DNA of 64,000 nucleotides from contig JAQWNC010000012.1 in assembly GCA_029246505.1 (NCBI GenBank), positions 57,836 through 121,835 on the forward strand, in the 5' to 3' direction. The translations under genes and the position numbers were made by a program. The DNA comes from Arenicellaceae bacterium (lineage in GTDB: Bacteria; Pseudomonadota; Gammaproteobacteria; Arenicellales; Arenicellaceae). The notes below the pieces were generated by a model. That model searched no databases. It saw only the letters and a program-made list of their open reading frames with translations, and was not told the DNA's origin. Positions 9,565 through 18,854 of the stretch are shown piece after piece. Positions within the stretch are counted from its first letter, which is position 1; the number at the start of each line of letters is the position of its first letter.

Positions 9565-10383
9565 ATGCCCGAACTGCCGGAGGTCGAGACTACTCTACGC
9601 GGAATAGAGCCCCATATATTGAACTACGTGGTCGAGCGTATTGTGGTGCGTCAACGATCATTAAGGTGGCCGGTGCCTCAAGATATCGACACAGTTTTTA
9701 GTGGAGAGAAAATCGTAAAGGTTCGCCGCCGAGCCAAGTATTTACTACTTTGTTGTCGTCAAAACACGCTAATTATTCATCTAGGAATGTCTGGTTCATT
9801 GCGCGTATTGCCGACCGCTAGTGAATTTAACAAGCATGACCACCTAGATATAGAATTTAATAATGGGGCTATATTGCGTTTTCACGACCCGCGTCGTTTT
9901 GGTTGTGTTTTGTATAGTAATAACAGTGATCTAGAGAGCCACAAGTTGCTTGCTAATCTGGGTCCAGAGCCTTTTGAGGAGGAGTTCTCAGCAGGCTATT
10001 TATTTAAACAAACTCGAAAGCGAAATATCGCTATCAAGAGTTTTATTATGAACAGCACCATCGTCGTCGGGGTCGGAAATATATACGCTAGCGAGGCCCT
10101 TCATATGGCTGGCATTATGCCGGGGAAGGCTGCACGAAGAGTAAGCCTTGCGGCCTATAATCGCCTTGTGGAAGCAATAAAAACGGTGCTGGCCCGTGCG
10201 ATTGAGTCTGGTGGAACTACGTTGAAAGACTTTACCAATGGGGACGGAAAACCTGGCTACTTTAGCCAACAACTAAATGTCTATGGACGGGCAGGCGAGC
10301 CCTGCTACCGCTGTGGGGCTACTATTCGAAGCCGGGTTCTTGGGCAACGGACGAGTTATTATTGCGCAACTTGCCAGAAATAA
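9565..10383 (+). CDS. mutM: Formamidopyrimidine-DNA glycosylase
   Basis: Base-excision repair glycosylase/AP lyase for 8-oxoguanine and formamidopyrimidines. 272 residues, normal length. Seen: the invariant N-terminus PELPEVE, whose Pro after Met removal is the Schiff-base nucleophile and whose Glu is catalytic; a mid-protein GNIYASEAL segment; and a C-terminal zinc finger with Cys247, Cys250, Cys267 and Cys270. It follows hemY by 20 bp and may be read with it. Convergent with gor. Confidence 0.97.
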   Translation: MPELPEVETTLRGIEPHILNYVVERIVVRQRSLRWPVPQDIDTVFSGEKIVKVRRRAKYLLLCCRQNTLIIHLGMSGSLRVLPTASEFNKHDHLDIEFNNGAILRFHDPRRFGCVLYSNNSDLESHKLLANLGPEPFEEEFSAGYLFKQTRKRNIAIKSFIMNSTIVVGVGNIYASEALHMAGIMPGKAARRVSLAAYNRLVEAIKTVLARAIESGGTTLKDFTNGDGKPGYFSQQLNVYGRAGEPCYRCGATIRSRVLGQRTSYYCATCQK

Positions 10384-10414
10384 CCCTCAAACTATAATGA
10401 CTGAGGCATGACTT

Positions 10415-11770
10415 TTAGCTTACCGGTGTTCGCATAGTAACGAACTCTTCAGCCGTTGAAGGGTGGATACCTACTGTCCTGTCGAAATCACTTTTAGTAG
10501 CTCCGGCACGGATCGCGATAGCAATACCCTGAAGGATTTCGGCCGATTCAGCACCAACCATATGGGCGCCAAGTACTCGCTCGCTCTCTCCATCGATAAT
10601 CAGTTTCATTAGTGTTCGTTCGGTATTATCGGTCAGGCTAAGCTTTAGGCTGCAAAATTCTGATTTGTAGGTTTCTATATGGGTAAATTTTTCGCGTGCT
10701 TCTGATTCGGTTAATCCCACAGTAGCTACCTGAGGTTGCGAAAATACAGCCGACGGTACTTCTCGGTGATCAGCAATACGCTCCGTGTTCCCAAATTGGG
10801 TATCGGCAAAACAATGTCCTTCCATGGTAGCTACCGGCGTTAATGCGATTTTATCGGTAACATCTCCTACCGCATAAATGTTGTCTAAATTTGTGCGTGA
10901 ATATTGATCAACTAGTATTTCGCCAGTTGCACCCGTTTCGATATTAATGGTATCCAAACCTAGGTTTTCAGTGTTTGGAATACGGCCAGTGGCGTACATA
11001 ACTTGATCAGCTACACTTGTTTCGCCGTTAGCATAGGTAACCTTGCGGGCGCCTTCAGCGGTTAGTTCTATTGATTCAATCGTTTGGTTTAATAGTACTT
11101 GTATACCTTTCTTGCCAATTTCCTCTGCCAGGTGATCGCGAATGTCTTGATCGAACCCACGAAGAATTTGATCTCCTCTATAGACCAGTTCGGTTTTGCT
11201 GCCTAGACCGTTAAAAATCCCTGCAAATTCGACTGCTATATAGCCGCCCCCTACAACGATTACGCGTTCTGGCAGTTCTTCAAGATAAAAAGCTTCGTTA
11301 GACGTTATTGCATGCTCTGAACCAGAAAGTGACGGTATAAATGGCGAGCCTCCAGTAGCAATCAGTATTTTATCTGCAGTAATCGTATCGCCGTCTACTT
11401 GCACAGAATTTGGTGTTAATACGGTACCGTGGCCATTGAATATCGTTGCCCCGGCATTTTCAAGAAGTTTGATATAGATTGAATTTAATCGATCGATCTC
11501 GTTATCTTTATTTTTAATCAACAGGTTCCAATCGAATGTCGGGCTCTCGACGTTCCATCCATAGGATTCCGCGTCATGAAAGTCTTCAGCGAAGTGTGCC
11601 GCGTAGACCATAAACTTTTTCGGTACGCACCCACGTATTACACAAGTACCTCCGTATCGGTGTTCTTCAGTTATAGCTACTCGCGCACCATAGCCAGCCG
11701 CAATTCGTGCGGCACGTACACCACCTGAGCCACCACCAATTACAAACAGGTCGTAATCATATTCAGACAT
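10415..11770 (-). CDS. gor: Glutathione-disulfide reductase
   Basis: FAD/NADPH enzyme that reduces glutathione disulfide. 451 residues, normal length. Seen: FAD-binding IGGGSGGVRAAR (11-22), the redox-active disulfide GTCVIRGCVPKK (Cys43, Cys48), the NAD(P)H-binding VVGGGYIAVEFAGIF, the second FAD contact YAVGDV, and the C-terminal GIHPSTAEE that supplies the catalytic His-Glu pair from the other subunit. The VIRGCVPKK form is the glutathione reductase rather than the lipoamide or mercuric type. Monocistronic by position. Confidence 0.95.
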   Translation of the reverse strand: MSEYDYDLFVIGGGSGGVRAARIAAGYGARVAITEEHRYGGTCVIRGCVPKKFMVYAAHFAEDFHDAESYGWNVESPTFDWNLLIKNKDNEIDRLNSIYIKLLENAGATIFNGHGTVLTPNSVQVDGDTITADKILIATGGSPFIPSLSGSEHAITSNEAFYLEELPERVIVVGGGYIAVEFAGIFNGLGSKTELVYRGDQILRGFDQDIRDHLAEEIGKKGIQVLLNQTIESIELTAEGARKVTYANGETSVADQVMYATGRIPNTENLGLDTINIETGATGEILVDQYSRTNLDNIYAVGDVTDKIALTPVATMEGHCFADTQFGNTERIADHREVPSAVFSQPQVATVGLTESEAREKFTHIETYKSEFCSLKLSLTDNTERTLMKLIIDGESERVLGAHMVGAESAEILQGIAIAIRAGATKSDFDRTVGIHPSTAEEFVTMRTPVS

Positions 11771-11896
11771 ATAAAAACCTTGAAAATAAATTACTAAAAC
11801 ATTTCATAAACGTGCTGCAAGTGATTGCTTGGGTTATATAAAGCACCTAAAGACGAAAGCTGAATCGTGGGTAAACGCCCGGTAACAATTAAGGAA

Positions 11897-12252
11897 TTAT
11901 ATTGCTCTGGGAACTACGCGGATTATCTCTTCAAGCGTGGTTTCCCCTGCACCGACTTGCTGCGCCCAGGCGATTCTTAAGGGTATCATGCCATCGCGAA
12001 TGGCGTGAGCTCAGATCTTGGGAACACCGGTATCCGGCACAATTTAGTTTATCTTCGCTCCAGTCAGTAGTGTCGATGGTAGAGCCTTTCATCAGATGAG
12101 TGAGTGATAGACAACAACGCATGTTCAGTGCTTTTAAGTGCCCGTGTGGTTTCAAAAATACTCTGGGCATCCTCGCTGGGAATCACTTTGCCACCAACCA
12201 GGGCTTTAAGGACTTCCTTAATGTCCAGAGTATTTATTGTTTGCTTTGTCAT
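11897..12252 (-). pseudogene. Remnant of a GspE/PilB-type secretion ATPase
   Basis: Only the two ends of the gene remain. The N-terminal piece (from ATG 12252, about 48 codons) reads like the start of the GspE/PilB family: VLKALVGGKVIPSEDAQSIF. The C-terminal piece (down to TAA 11897) reads AHAIRDGMIPLRIAWAQQ then GAGETTLEEIIRVVPRAI, the usual ending of these ATPases. About 450-500 codons between them, including the Walker motifs, are missing; the pieces are in different frames and one TGA interrupts the C-terminal part. No intact type II secretion or pilus gene lies nearby. The N-terminal match is weaker than the C-terminal one. Confidence 0.65.
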
Positions 12253-12416
12253 TTCTCTATAGGTTGATAAAGTTTGGTAGCAGCGGAATAAAAATGTGAA
12301 AGTTTCAAGTTCTTTGGAATTGTCTGTGCCGTAGATATTTCAAGAGTTTATCTACACATAGAATATTATGCAGATTGACTATCGTTATACACAATGCTCA
12401 AGTGTAACATTGGATT

Positions 12417-12929
12417 ATGATCAATATGTACCGCACCAGTATAAGTCACTTGGTAAAAATTATGCTTGGGGTATTAGCTCTGGCGTTTTTGTATATCGCG
12501 TTTCAGGTTGCGTTTTCACCACGGGGCTATCGCGTAGAACGTAGTAGTTGGCAAGACGTGATTCCTGGAACAGCACAAATGATCCGCAGAGGCAGTGAGT
12601 ATGTTTGGGTTGTGCGTTACGCAAATGTTGAAGCAGAAAATTTTATTGCACTTAACGAGTTTGTTAACACTGATAGTAGTCCATGTGAACCGATAACCCA
12701 TAAGGCATGTGAATTTTCGGGTGCCGCTGGCGATGGTATTGTCATTCGGTACCTGGAATCGCGACCAGCCAAGCTAGTAAATGATGTGCCGTGGTTTAAG
12801 GGCTTTATCGATCCAACTACCGGTGCGTATTACGATCGCTTTGGTCGATTGTACGGGGATGCAAACAGAACCCTGCAGCCTGTCTCATCAGGCATGAAAA
12901 TGTTACTCGGGGTTAGATTAGAAGACTGA
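12417..12929 (+). CDS. Hypothetical single-pass membrane protein, possibly Rieske-fold-derived
   Basis: 170 residues, not firmly recognised. One transmembrane helix (about residues 11-31) anchors a periplasmic or outward domain. Near the end, WFKGFIDPTTGAYYDRFGRL resembles the region of Rieske proteins where the second Cys-x2-His sits (GxYDxxGR layout), but no Cys-x-His or Cys-x2-His pair is present, so it could not hold a 2Fe-2S cluster. Only two cysteines occur, in PCEPITHKACEF, and could form a disulfide. Start ATG 12417; an ATG at 12426 is also possible. It faces the GNAT-like gene tail to tail, 11 bp apart. Confidence 0.6.
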   Translation: MINMYRTSISHLVKIMLGVLALAFLYIAFQVAFSPRGYRVERSSWQDVIPGTAQMIRRGSEYVWVVRYANVEAENFIALNEFVNTDSSPCEPITHKACEFSGAAGDGIVIRYLESRPAKLVNDVPWFKGFIDPTTGAYYDRFGRLYGDANRTLQPVSSGMKMLLGVRLED

Positions 12930-12940
12930 TTGCTTGTCGA

Positions 12941-14095
12941 TTATTCAGTGGGGGCTGAAATGTCCTGGTTATATATCCGATATTCTCGGGTCAAGCTGCC
13001 ATTCATTCCCTGAATTGACTTATTCATTTCAGTATTATCTTCCAATATCCATGAAGCTTCGCCTAGACGTAGGCCGAGCGCAGGCCCACGTTTAAGGAAT
13101 TCCATATACAGTAGTGAGCCAATTGCGAGATTCTGGTATTCCCTCTTAACTCCCAAGGTGAGTATTCTGCCTTCGGTAATGGTGTTTTTACGGAAGGGGC
13201 CTTTTAAATACCAGAATAGCTTTATCAAATTGATTGGTGTTAGTCGGCCACTACGAATTTTTTTCAGGGCTTGATTGATGTTTGGTAATGCGAGAGCGAA
13301 GGCGATTGGCTCGCGATCTACTTCTGCGATCATGCAAAGTTCTGGAACGATCACATCTTTGAGATCTTTCGCCATATGGTTAAATTCAGATTTATCCATT
13401 GGTACGAAGCCCCAATTTTTCTCCCAGGCACTGTTGTAAACCTCCATCATGATCCGCACTTCACGGTCAAACTGATTCATATTTGCGCTGCGAACTACAA
13501 TATTGTGACGCTTCTTTTGGCGCTCGGCCACGCGCCCAATACGCTCAGTAAATCCGATATCGGTAGAAATATCCCAGGCGTACAAATCCTTTTCTTTTTT
13601 AAGACCGGCTTGTTCAAGTAGCATCATGTAATAACGATGGTTATAACTCATCATTACCCTGGGCGACAATTCAAAGCCCTTTATTAGAAGCCCAAACTCA
13701 TAATTACTACTAGGGCTAGCAGGGCCTCGCAAAATGTTCGCGTTCCGATTTATTCCCCAAGTACGCACCGCGTTCATTAAGGAATTGCCAACGTTCTGAT
13801 CATCGATACATTCAAAAAAACCAAAAAACACAACACTTTCTTCATGCAAATCATTACTTCGATCGTCAATGATGGCAGCTACTCGCCCCACTGGGCGTTT
13901 GCCCTGGTAGGCCATAAAGGCTTGTAGCTTGGCGTGTTTGTAAAATGGATTTTTTTCTTGGTCCAGGGCATCAAAAATCGTTTTTCGCAAGGGCGGCACC
14001 CAAGGCGAATGCTCGGGATACATCTGCCATTGAAAATCGACGAATTTCTTAAGTCCTTTTTGGTCAAGGATTTCGATAATCTCTACTTGCAACAA
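12941..14095 (-). CDS. GNAT-like N-acetyltransferase family protein
   Basis: 384 residues. It resembles the large GNAT-fold family found in many bacteria next to unrelated genes, with the conserved beginning VDFQWQMYPEHSPWVPPL and a mid-protein LRGPASPSSNYEFGLL. The C-terminal half has the acetyl-CoA-binding character of a GNAT domain (LGVKREYQNLAIGSLLYMEF). The acceptor substrate is unknown; no neighbouring gene gives a hint. Convergent with the small membrane protein and 73 bp downstream of srkA on the same strand, so srkA and this gene may share a transcript. Confidence 0.7.
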   Translation of the reverse strand: MLQVEIIEILDQKGLKKFVDFQWQMYPEHSPWVPPLRKTIFDALDQEKNPFYKHAKLQAFMAYQGKRPVGRVAAIIDDRSNDLHEESVVFFGFFECIDDQNVGNSLMNAVRTWGINRNANILRGPASPSSNYEFGLLIKGFELSPRVMMSYNHRYYMMLLEQAGLKKEKDLYAWDISTDIGFTERIGRVAERQKKRHNIVVRSANMNQFDREVRIMMEVYNSAWEKNWGFVPMDKSEFNHMAKDLKDVIVPELCMIAEVDREPIAFALALPNINQALKKIRSGRLTPINLIKLFWYLKGPFRKNTITEGRILTLGVKREYQNLAIGSLLYMEFLKRGPALGLRLGEASWILEDNTEMNKSIQGMNGSLTREYRIYNQDISAPTE

Positions 14096-14168
14096 TATGC
14101 TCCCAATTTTATGTGGTGCGACAGTTTACCGATGATGATGATCTCCGTCACTCAATCAAAATGGTTAG

Positions 14169-15188
14169 TTAACGTAACCATAGTGGTGCTGGTTCGTAGA
14201 GTTTTGCCGCTTGCTCGCGAAGCGCAAGAATGTGCTCTTCCCAGCAGCGTTGTGAATTAAACCATGGAAAAGCGATCGGGAACGCAGGATCATCCCATCG
14301 CCGCGCCAGCCAAGCGTAGTAGTGAATTATGCGCAGAGTTCTGAGCGCTTCTATCAAGTGTAATTCGCGAGCATCGAAATGGCTGAACTCAGTGTAAGCG
14401 TCCAGTATTACGGTTAGGGTAGCATCGAAATCATCACCTTCGCCGGGTAATAACATCCATAGGTCTTGCACCCTTGGTGCCATACGCGCATCATCTAAAT
14501 CTACAATGTGCGGTCCCTGAGAGCCGATAAGAAGGTTTCCGGCATGACAATCACCATGACACCGAATCAACTCAGGATTTCCAGCTCGCTGATAATTAAC
14601 TGTAATATTTGTTAGTAAATCCTGAGTCAGATCCTGATATACCGTTTCAAGCTCTCTTGGAAGTAACTGACTGTTGAGTACATACTCTCTGGGTCGAGTA
14701 CCGAACGTTTCAATATCCAGCGCAGGTCGATCGACAAATGGACGCTCAGCTCCGACCATATGCAGTCGCCCCAGTAAGCGTGCCAGTTGCTTTAACTGAT
14801 CGAAGTTTTCCAGATCAGGCGCCCGACCACCAACACACGGGAAGATCGCAAAACGAAAATTATTGTGCTGTAGTAGCGTTTGACTTTCAATTTCCAGTGG
14901 TGCGATTACTGGTATCTCAGCGTCTGCCAGAGCTGCTGAGTATTGGTGTTCTTCAAGAATTTGTGCGTCATTCCATCGATTAGGTCGGTAAAATTTAATC
15001 ACCATCGAGTCTGCATCTACCAGCCCTACTTTATATACACGGTTCTCGAAGCTGTTTAACGCAAGTAAGTGTCCATCTACTGATAGGCCGAAGTGTTCAG
15101 CTGCTTGCAGCACTTGCTCGGGGCCGAGCTGTGCATAGTCGGTTGCTGATAAATTAGTAGTTGGGTTAGCCGGGGGTTCAGTGGACAT
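14169..15188 (-). CDS. srkA: Stress response kinase A (SrkA/YihE/RdoA-like)
   Basis: 339-residue Ser/Thr protein kinase of the APH/choline-kinase fold; E. coli SrkA is 328. Seen: HGDCHAGNLL (catalytic loop His-Gly-Asp, with the metal-binding Asn) and the DFG-equivalent IVDLDDARMAP. In E. coli the protein is a Cpx-regulated kinase that dampens MazF-type toxin stress; that function is inherited from the family, not seen here. ATG start at 15188; the 94 bp to the divergent hydrolase gene should hold both promoters. Confidence 0.92.
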   Translation of the reverse strand: MSTEPPANPTTNLSATDYAQLGPEQVLQAAEHFGLSVDGHLLALNSFENRVYKVGLVDADSMVIKFYRPNRWNDAQILEEHQYSAALADAEIPVIAPLEIESQTLLQHNNFRFAIFPCVGGRAPDLENFDQLKQLARLLGRLHMVGAERPFVDRPALDIETFGTRPREYVLNSQLLPRELETVYQDLTQDLLTNITVNYQRAGNPELIRCHGDCHAGNLLIGSQGPHIVDLDDARMAPRVQDLWMLLPGEGDDFDATLTVILDAYTEFSHFDARELHLIEALRTLRIIHYYAWLARRWDDPAFPIAFPWFNSQRCWEEHILALREQAAKLYEPAPLWLR

Positions 15189-15282
15189 TCAGCACAATCG
15201 TATACTGGAAAGAGAACGCGTATCATAACCGATAGCTAGTGGCAGGCTGTGTCCCTTTGTAACGTAAACCAAACTGATTTAG

Positions 15283-16194
15283 ATGCCTGATAATAAGAAA
15301 AATAGAAAAATAATATTTGTACATGGCAAAAATACTAAGCCGATACCTGTTGAGCATCGTGGATTATTGCTAAAGAGTTTGCGGGCAGGTTTTACTGAGT
15401 CAGCGTTCCGCGACGATATGATGGCTTTTGATGAAGAGAATTTTGAGTTGTGTGCATGGAGCGATCTGCTGTATTCGAGATATGAGGAAACGCAAATACT
15501 GAGCTCGGCTGTTGGGCAGTTGATTAGTTCATCAAATGAATCGACCCATCGAACTTGGTTAAGCAAACTGGCAATTTACGTGCGCAGATCTTTATACTTG
15601 TTGGTCGATAGGTGCCCGGCACTTATGCGGCTTTTGCCGACTTGGCACATAGATTTTATGCTGGAAGGTACCAGAGCATACTTGGAAAACAAGAATGGTA
15701 CGGCCGTGCAGATTCGTGAGCGCTTATCTTCACTAATGAGAACTACGTTGGTAGATGAGGGGAGAGATGTCTTGATTGTTGCGCATAGCTTGGGCTCAGT
15801 TATCGCTTATGATTTGCTTGCGTCGCAGCCAAAGTGGATGGGTTCGCTGTCTGTACAATTGCTCACCTTGGGTAGTCCGCTGGGGCTAGGCTATGTTCAG
15901 GCTCGGGTTTTGGGCGCTATGAAGGTATTTCCAACCGCTATTTCACGCTGGGATAATATTTCGGCGTATGGGGATATGGTATCTCTTGATGCTACATTGC
16001 AAGATGATTTTACAAAAATGATTGAGTTGGGTGTGCTTGAAACGATTACCGATATCACCGGTATCTTGGCGAAATATCAAGATGTGAATGGTGCGAACCC
16101 GCACAAATCATATGGCTATTTAGCGAACCCGACAGTGGCAGCGCTGATCGCCGCCTGGTATTTGGATCACGAGAGTACGGTTGATGAGCAATAA
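15283..16194 (+). CDS. Alpha/beta-hydrolase family protein
   Basis: 303 residues. A lipase-type nucleophile elbow, IVAHSLGSVIAYDLL (AHSLG around residue 170), follows an N-terminal IIFVHGKN strand-turn that would form the oxyanion hole. Later TLGSPLGL and the ISAYGDMVSLDAT region fit a serine hydrolase with a catalytic Asp, and NGANPHKSYGY would supply His. No signal peptide. Substrate not identifiable. It is followed within 10 bp by decayed glpD sequence, so it is now effectively monocistronic. Confidence 0.75.
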   Translation: MPDNKKNRKIIFVHGKNTKPIPVEHRGLLLKSLRAGFTESAFRDDMMAFDEENFELCAWSDLLYSRYEETQILSSAVGQLISSSNESTHRTWLSKLAIYVRRSLYLLVDRCPALMRLLPTWHIDFMLEGTRAYLENKNGTAVQIRERLSSLMRTTLVDEGRDVLIVAHSLGSVIAYDLLASQPKWMGSLSVQLLTLGSPLGLGYVQARVLGAMKVFPTAISRWDNISAYGDMVSLDATLQDDFTKMIELGVLETITDITGILAKYQDVNGANPHKSYGYLANPTVAALIAAWYLDHESTVDEQ

Positions 16195-16201
16195 AGTTTA
16201 G

Positions 16202-16972
16202 GGCGGTAGAGAGTTTGACGTAATCGTAATAGGCGGTGAGATCCACGGAGTGGGTATAGCGCAAACCTTAGCAGCAGCCGGATACTTCGTGCTTGTGATT
16301 GAAAAACAGGGTTTGGCGTCGGGCACTTCTTGTAAGTCCAGAAAACTAATTCATCGAGGATTACGCTATTTGGAGAGCTTTGAGTTTTCCTTGGTGAGAG
16401 ACAGCTTGAATGAGCGTGAACTCTTACTTGATTTAGCACCGGAGTTAGTGCACCGAAAGAAGTTTTTATCCCTATTTATAGGCAAACATCACGACGAGCC
16501 TGGTGGGTTGGCATCGGCTTATTGGATCACACCGTGTTAGCTGGGTTTGGAAAATGCACTCGGTTTTGCCGAGTTCCACGTCAGGAGTGAGGTGGGCTTG
16601 ATGGGTTGAACACCGAGAATTTGCAGGTTGTTTATTAATATTGGGATGCGCAGACCGATGATGTAGCATTGACGCGAGCAGTAATGCAGTCAGCAACTGA
16701 GTTAGGTGCGGAACTTATTTGCCCAGCGCAATTTTTATCTGCAGAAGTTGGTGCTGGTAGTGTTCAGGTGCGCTACGAACAGTATGGGACTGATATGACT
16801 ATAAGTACCAAGGTGCTGGTAAATGCGGCCGGCCCATGGGTTGCGAAAGTGGCCGCGACGGTTGTACCGAAGATGAAGCCATTGGCCGTCGACAACGTCG
16901 CTGGTTCGCATATTGAGTTGCCGGGCCAAGTCGTCAAAGGGTGTTATTACCTTGAAGTTGAATCCGATAAAA
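16202..16972 (+). pseudogene. glpD: Decayed aerobic glycerol-3-phosphate dehydrogenase
   Basis: Begins without a start codon directly after a stop: EFDVIVIGGEIHGVGIAQTL is the FAD-binding start of GlpD with one Gly changed to Glu. It continues through GTSCKSRKLIHRGLRYLE to about 16540, breaks by stop and frameshift or deletion, then resumes at about 16650 with DDVALTRAVMQSA and LVNAAGPWV, then GSHIELPG and GCYYLE. It stops abruptly near 16972 where the mscL remnant begins on the other strand. The C-terminal half of the gene is gone. Confidence 0.85.
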
Positions 16973-17254
16973 AAGGTGACTGCGGAATTAATAAACAAGC
17001 CGTAGTTTACAGTTACCGCACCAGCCCCTTGCGCTGCTCCGAGTGTTGCGTAGCTGGTACCCGCAACTGGGTCACTACTAACCAGAAATAAATTCGAAAA
17101 GTCTACGCCTCCAGTGATAACAACGACTATTGGCATGATCATGTCGTTTATCAAGTGAGCCGACGATAGTGCTAAACGCGGCACCAATTATGATACCGAC
17201 CGCCATGTCAAAGAAGTTTCCCTTCATTGCTAATTATTTGAATTTTGAAAACAT
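16965..17254 (-). pseudogene. mscL: Decayed large-conductance mechanosensitive channel
   Basis: From ATG 17254 the reverse strand reads MFSKFK, an in-frame TAA, then [20 protein letters not shown], the unmistakable first helix of MscL. After TIVGSL it shifts frame and continues [20 protein letters not shown] and later VTVNYGLFINSAVTFFI, the second helix. The C-terminal cytoplasmic bundle is absent because the sequence runs into glpD. One nonsense codon, one frameshift and a truncation make a working channel impossible. Confidence 0.88.
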
Positions 17255-17369
17255 TTTGACCTCTGCAATTAGGTTTATTTAGACTGGGCTCTACCCAGCC
17301 CAAGGTAATTTAGTCATATCGAATTACTAATGCAAGAACCGGCCCAGATTCAAAAGAAGCCTAAAATAA

Positions 17370-18170
17370 TTAGGTGGTTTGCAGGGCTAGGGTCGCGCGC
17401 AGAGCCGGGTGGTCTGACGCGCCGGGTTCGACAATAGAAACCTCAGTTGCCACAAGGCCTTTTAAAAGAATCCAGTCAACCCGGGTGTTTGTTGTTGTAT
17501 CGAATGCATTTGCAAATGGGTCATGGGCAGCACTGATGCGAATAAGTTCTTGTAGCAGTGCATCCTGCGGTTTGGTATTAAAATCGCCCAGTAGGATAGC
17601 GCGCCGATACTTGGCAAGCTCCCGAAAAACCTGTTTCATTTGTTCTTCTCGGCCCATACCAGTATGTAAATGAGTATTTATAACCGTTACTTTTTTACCA
17701 AAAAGTTCAATCTCGCAGATGATCATATTGCGAAAGCTACGACCACGATATTGGATTAGCGGTCGCCAAAACCATCGACTAACGGCAATATTAGTGAGCA
17801 GACCATTACCTATGTAGGGTTTGAACCAACGAGTTTTGGTGGGTGCAAAAATCCATTCCATATTTAGGAGTGAACCTAACGCCGCGGCTTGATTAGGCTG
17901 TCCCAAGCTCTGATTACCAGAGACCTCTTGCAGGGCCACCAAATCACAGTCTTTCAGTAGGGATGCTGTTCTCGGCAAATCTAACCGTTGGTCCAGGCCC
18001 CGGCCATATTGGATGTTCAAGCAAACGATGCGTAGCACCGAATTCGGTTCAGCGCACTCATTTACCGGTTTGATTGAATCTCCTTGTTGCCCTGTAACGC
18101 GTGAACCCAAGCGTCCTGTGATCCACAACACCAATAGTGCTGCACTAATGATTATCCAAAGTAGGGTCAT
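17370..18170 (-). CDS. Endonuclease/exonuclease/phosphatase (EEP) family hydrolase
   Basis: 266 residues with one N-terminal transmembrane helix (about 3-18), so the catalytic domain is probably membrane-anchored. EEP motifs in order: VCLNIQYGRG (metal-ligand Asn), VALQEVSGNQ (Glu), NTHLHTG, ILLGDFNTKP (Asp-x-Asn), and the C-terminal GASDHPALRA (catalytic Asp-His). Homologues act on nucleic acids, phospholipids or sugar phosphates, so the substrate is open. It ends 115 bp from the mscL remnant and is divergent from the priA upstream region. Confidence 0.82.
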   Translation of the reverse strand: MTLLWIIISAALLVLWITGRLGSRVTGQQGDSIKPVNECAEPNSVLRIVCLNIQYGRGLDQRLDLPRTASLLKDCDLVALQEVSGNQSLGQPNQAAALGSLLNMEWIFAPTKTRWFKPYIGNGLLTNIAVSRWFWRPLIQYRGRSFRNMIICEIELFGKKVTVINTHLHTGMGREEQMKQVFRELAKYRRAILLGDFNTKPQDALLQELIRISAAHDPFANAFDTTTNTRVDWILLKGLVATEVSIVEPGASDHPALRATLALQTT

Positions 18171-18854
18171 TGCCGAGATGCTGGCGAAGTAGTCATAATT
18201 ATAGAGGCGGCAAGTGACTATTAGAAAACGTCAGCCATACATATAAAAGGTGTATTTTAATTCGGCTATTTGTTGTTATTCTACAGGTATGTATCGACCT
18301 ATCGAGAATTCGTCGGGGTTAATTTACTTTGCTGTGCGATATCTTTTGATTCTGGCTAGGTGATAATCGGAGCGTATATTAAGCTTTATAGGTAGCAAAA
18401 TCGCGATAGTTTCGGTATGTAAATACCGATAACTGAGGTTTATCGACGTCATCTAATTTAGATTATCAAAGGCTAATTCAACTAGCTAGTTTAGCTTATG
18501 AAATTGCTGTGCAAGGTTAGTATAAGGGGCTAAATAACTGATTAGAAGAATAATAATGATTTATGTATCTACAATGTTGGAAACAGGGTTATGCACAAAC
18601 TTTTATCTAATGCAAAGAAGAGTCAAATAATCGCTGATACTCAGGTTATTTTTTTATAGTAACTCCATAACCCATTGAATAATAAATATAAAATTAACTG
18701 GTTGAAAAGTGAGTAGTTCGGATGAACATAGATAGCCAAGTATATTTAGGAATATTAAGTAAAGTTTTACACAGAGTCATCCACAGGTATTGGAGGTAAG
18801 TTTTGATATTACTAAAATATCTATATATGGACTTTATTGGAATTTTTCTAGCCC
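18171..18854. other. AT-rich 684-bp intergenic region upstream of priA
   Basis: No protein-coding or RNA gene recognised. The tract is visibly AT-rich, separates divergent transcription units (EEP hydrolase to the left, priA to the right) and holds DnaA-box-like nonamers listed separately. A long non-coding gap of this kind is unusual in this window outside the accessory region. Confidence 0.7.
18589..18785 (+). promoter_or_regulatory. Three DnaA-box-like nonamers, same orientation
   Basis: TTATGCACA at 18589-18597 fits the DnaA-box consensus TTATNCACA. TTTTACACA at 18765-18773 fits the relaxed TTWTNCACA. TCATCCACA at 18777-18785 is one mismatch from the strong box TTATCCACA. The last two are three bases apart. 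They could be DnaA sites in a priA promoter or part of a replication origin; chance occurrence in AT-rich DNA is also possible. Confidence 0.4.

Noticed and set aside
17282..17303. Hairpin TGGGCT...AGCCCA near the mscL remnant
   Set aside because: Short stem and no T-run on either side; too weak to call a terminator.
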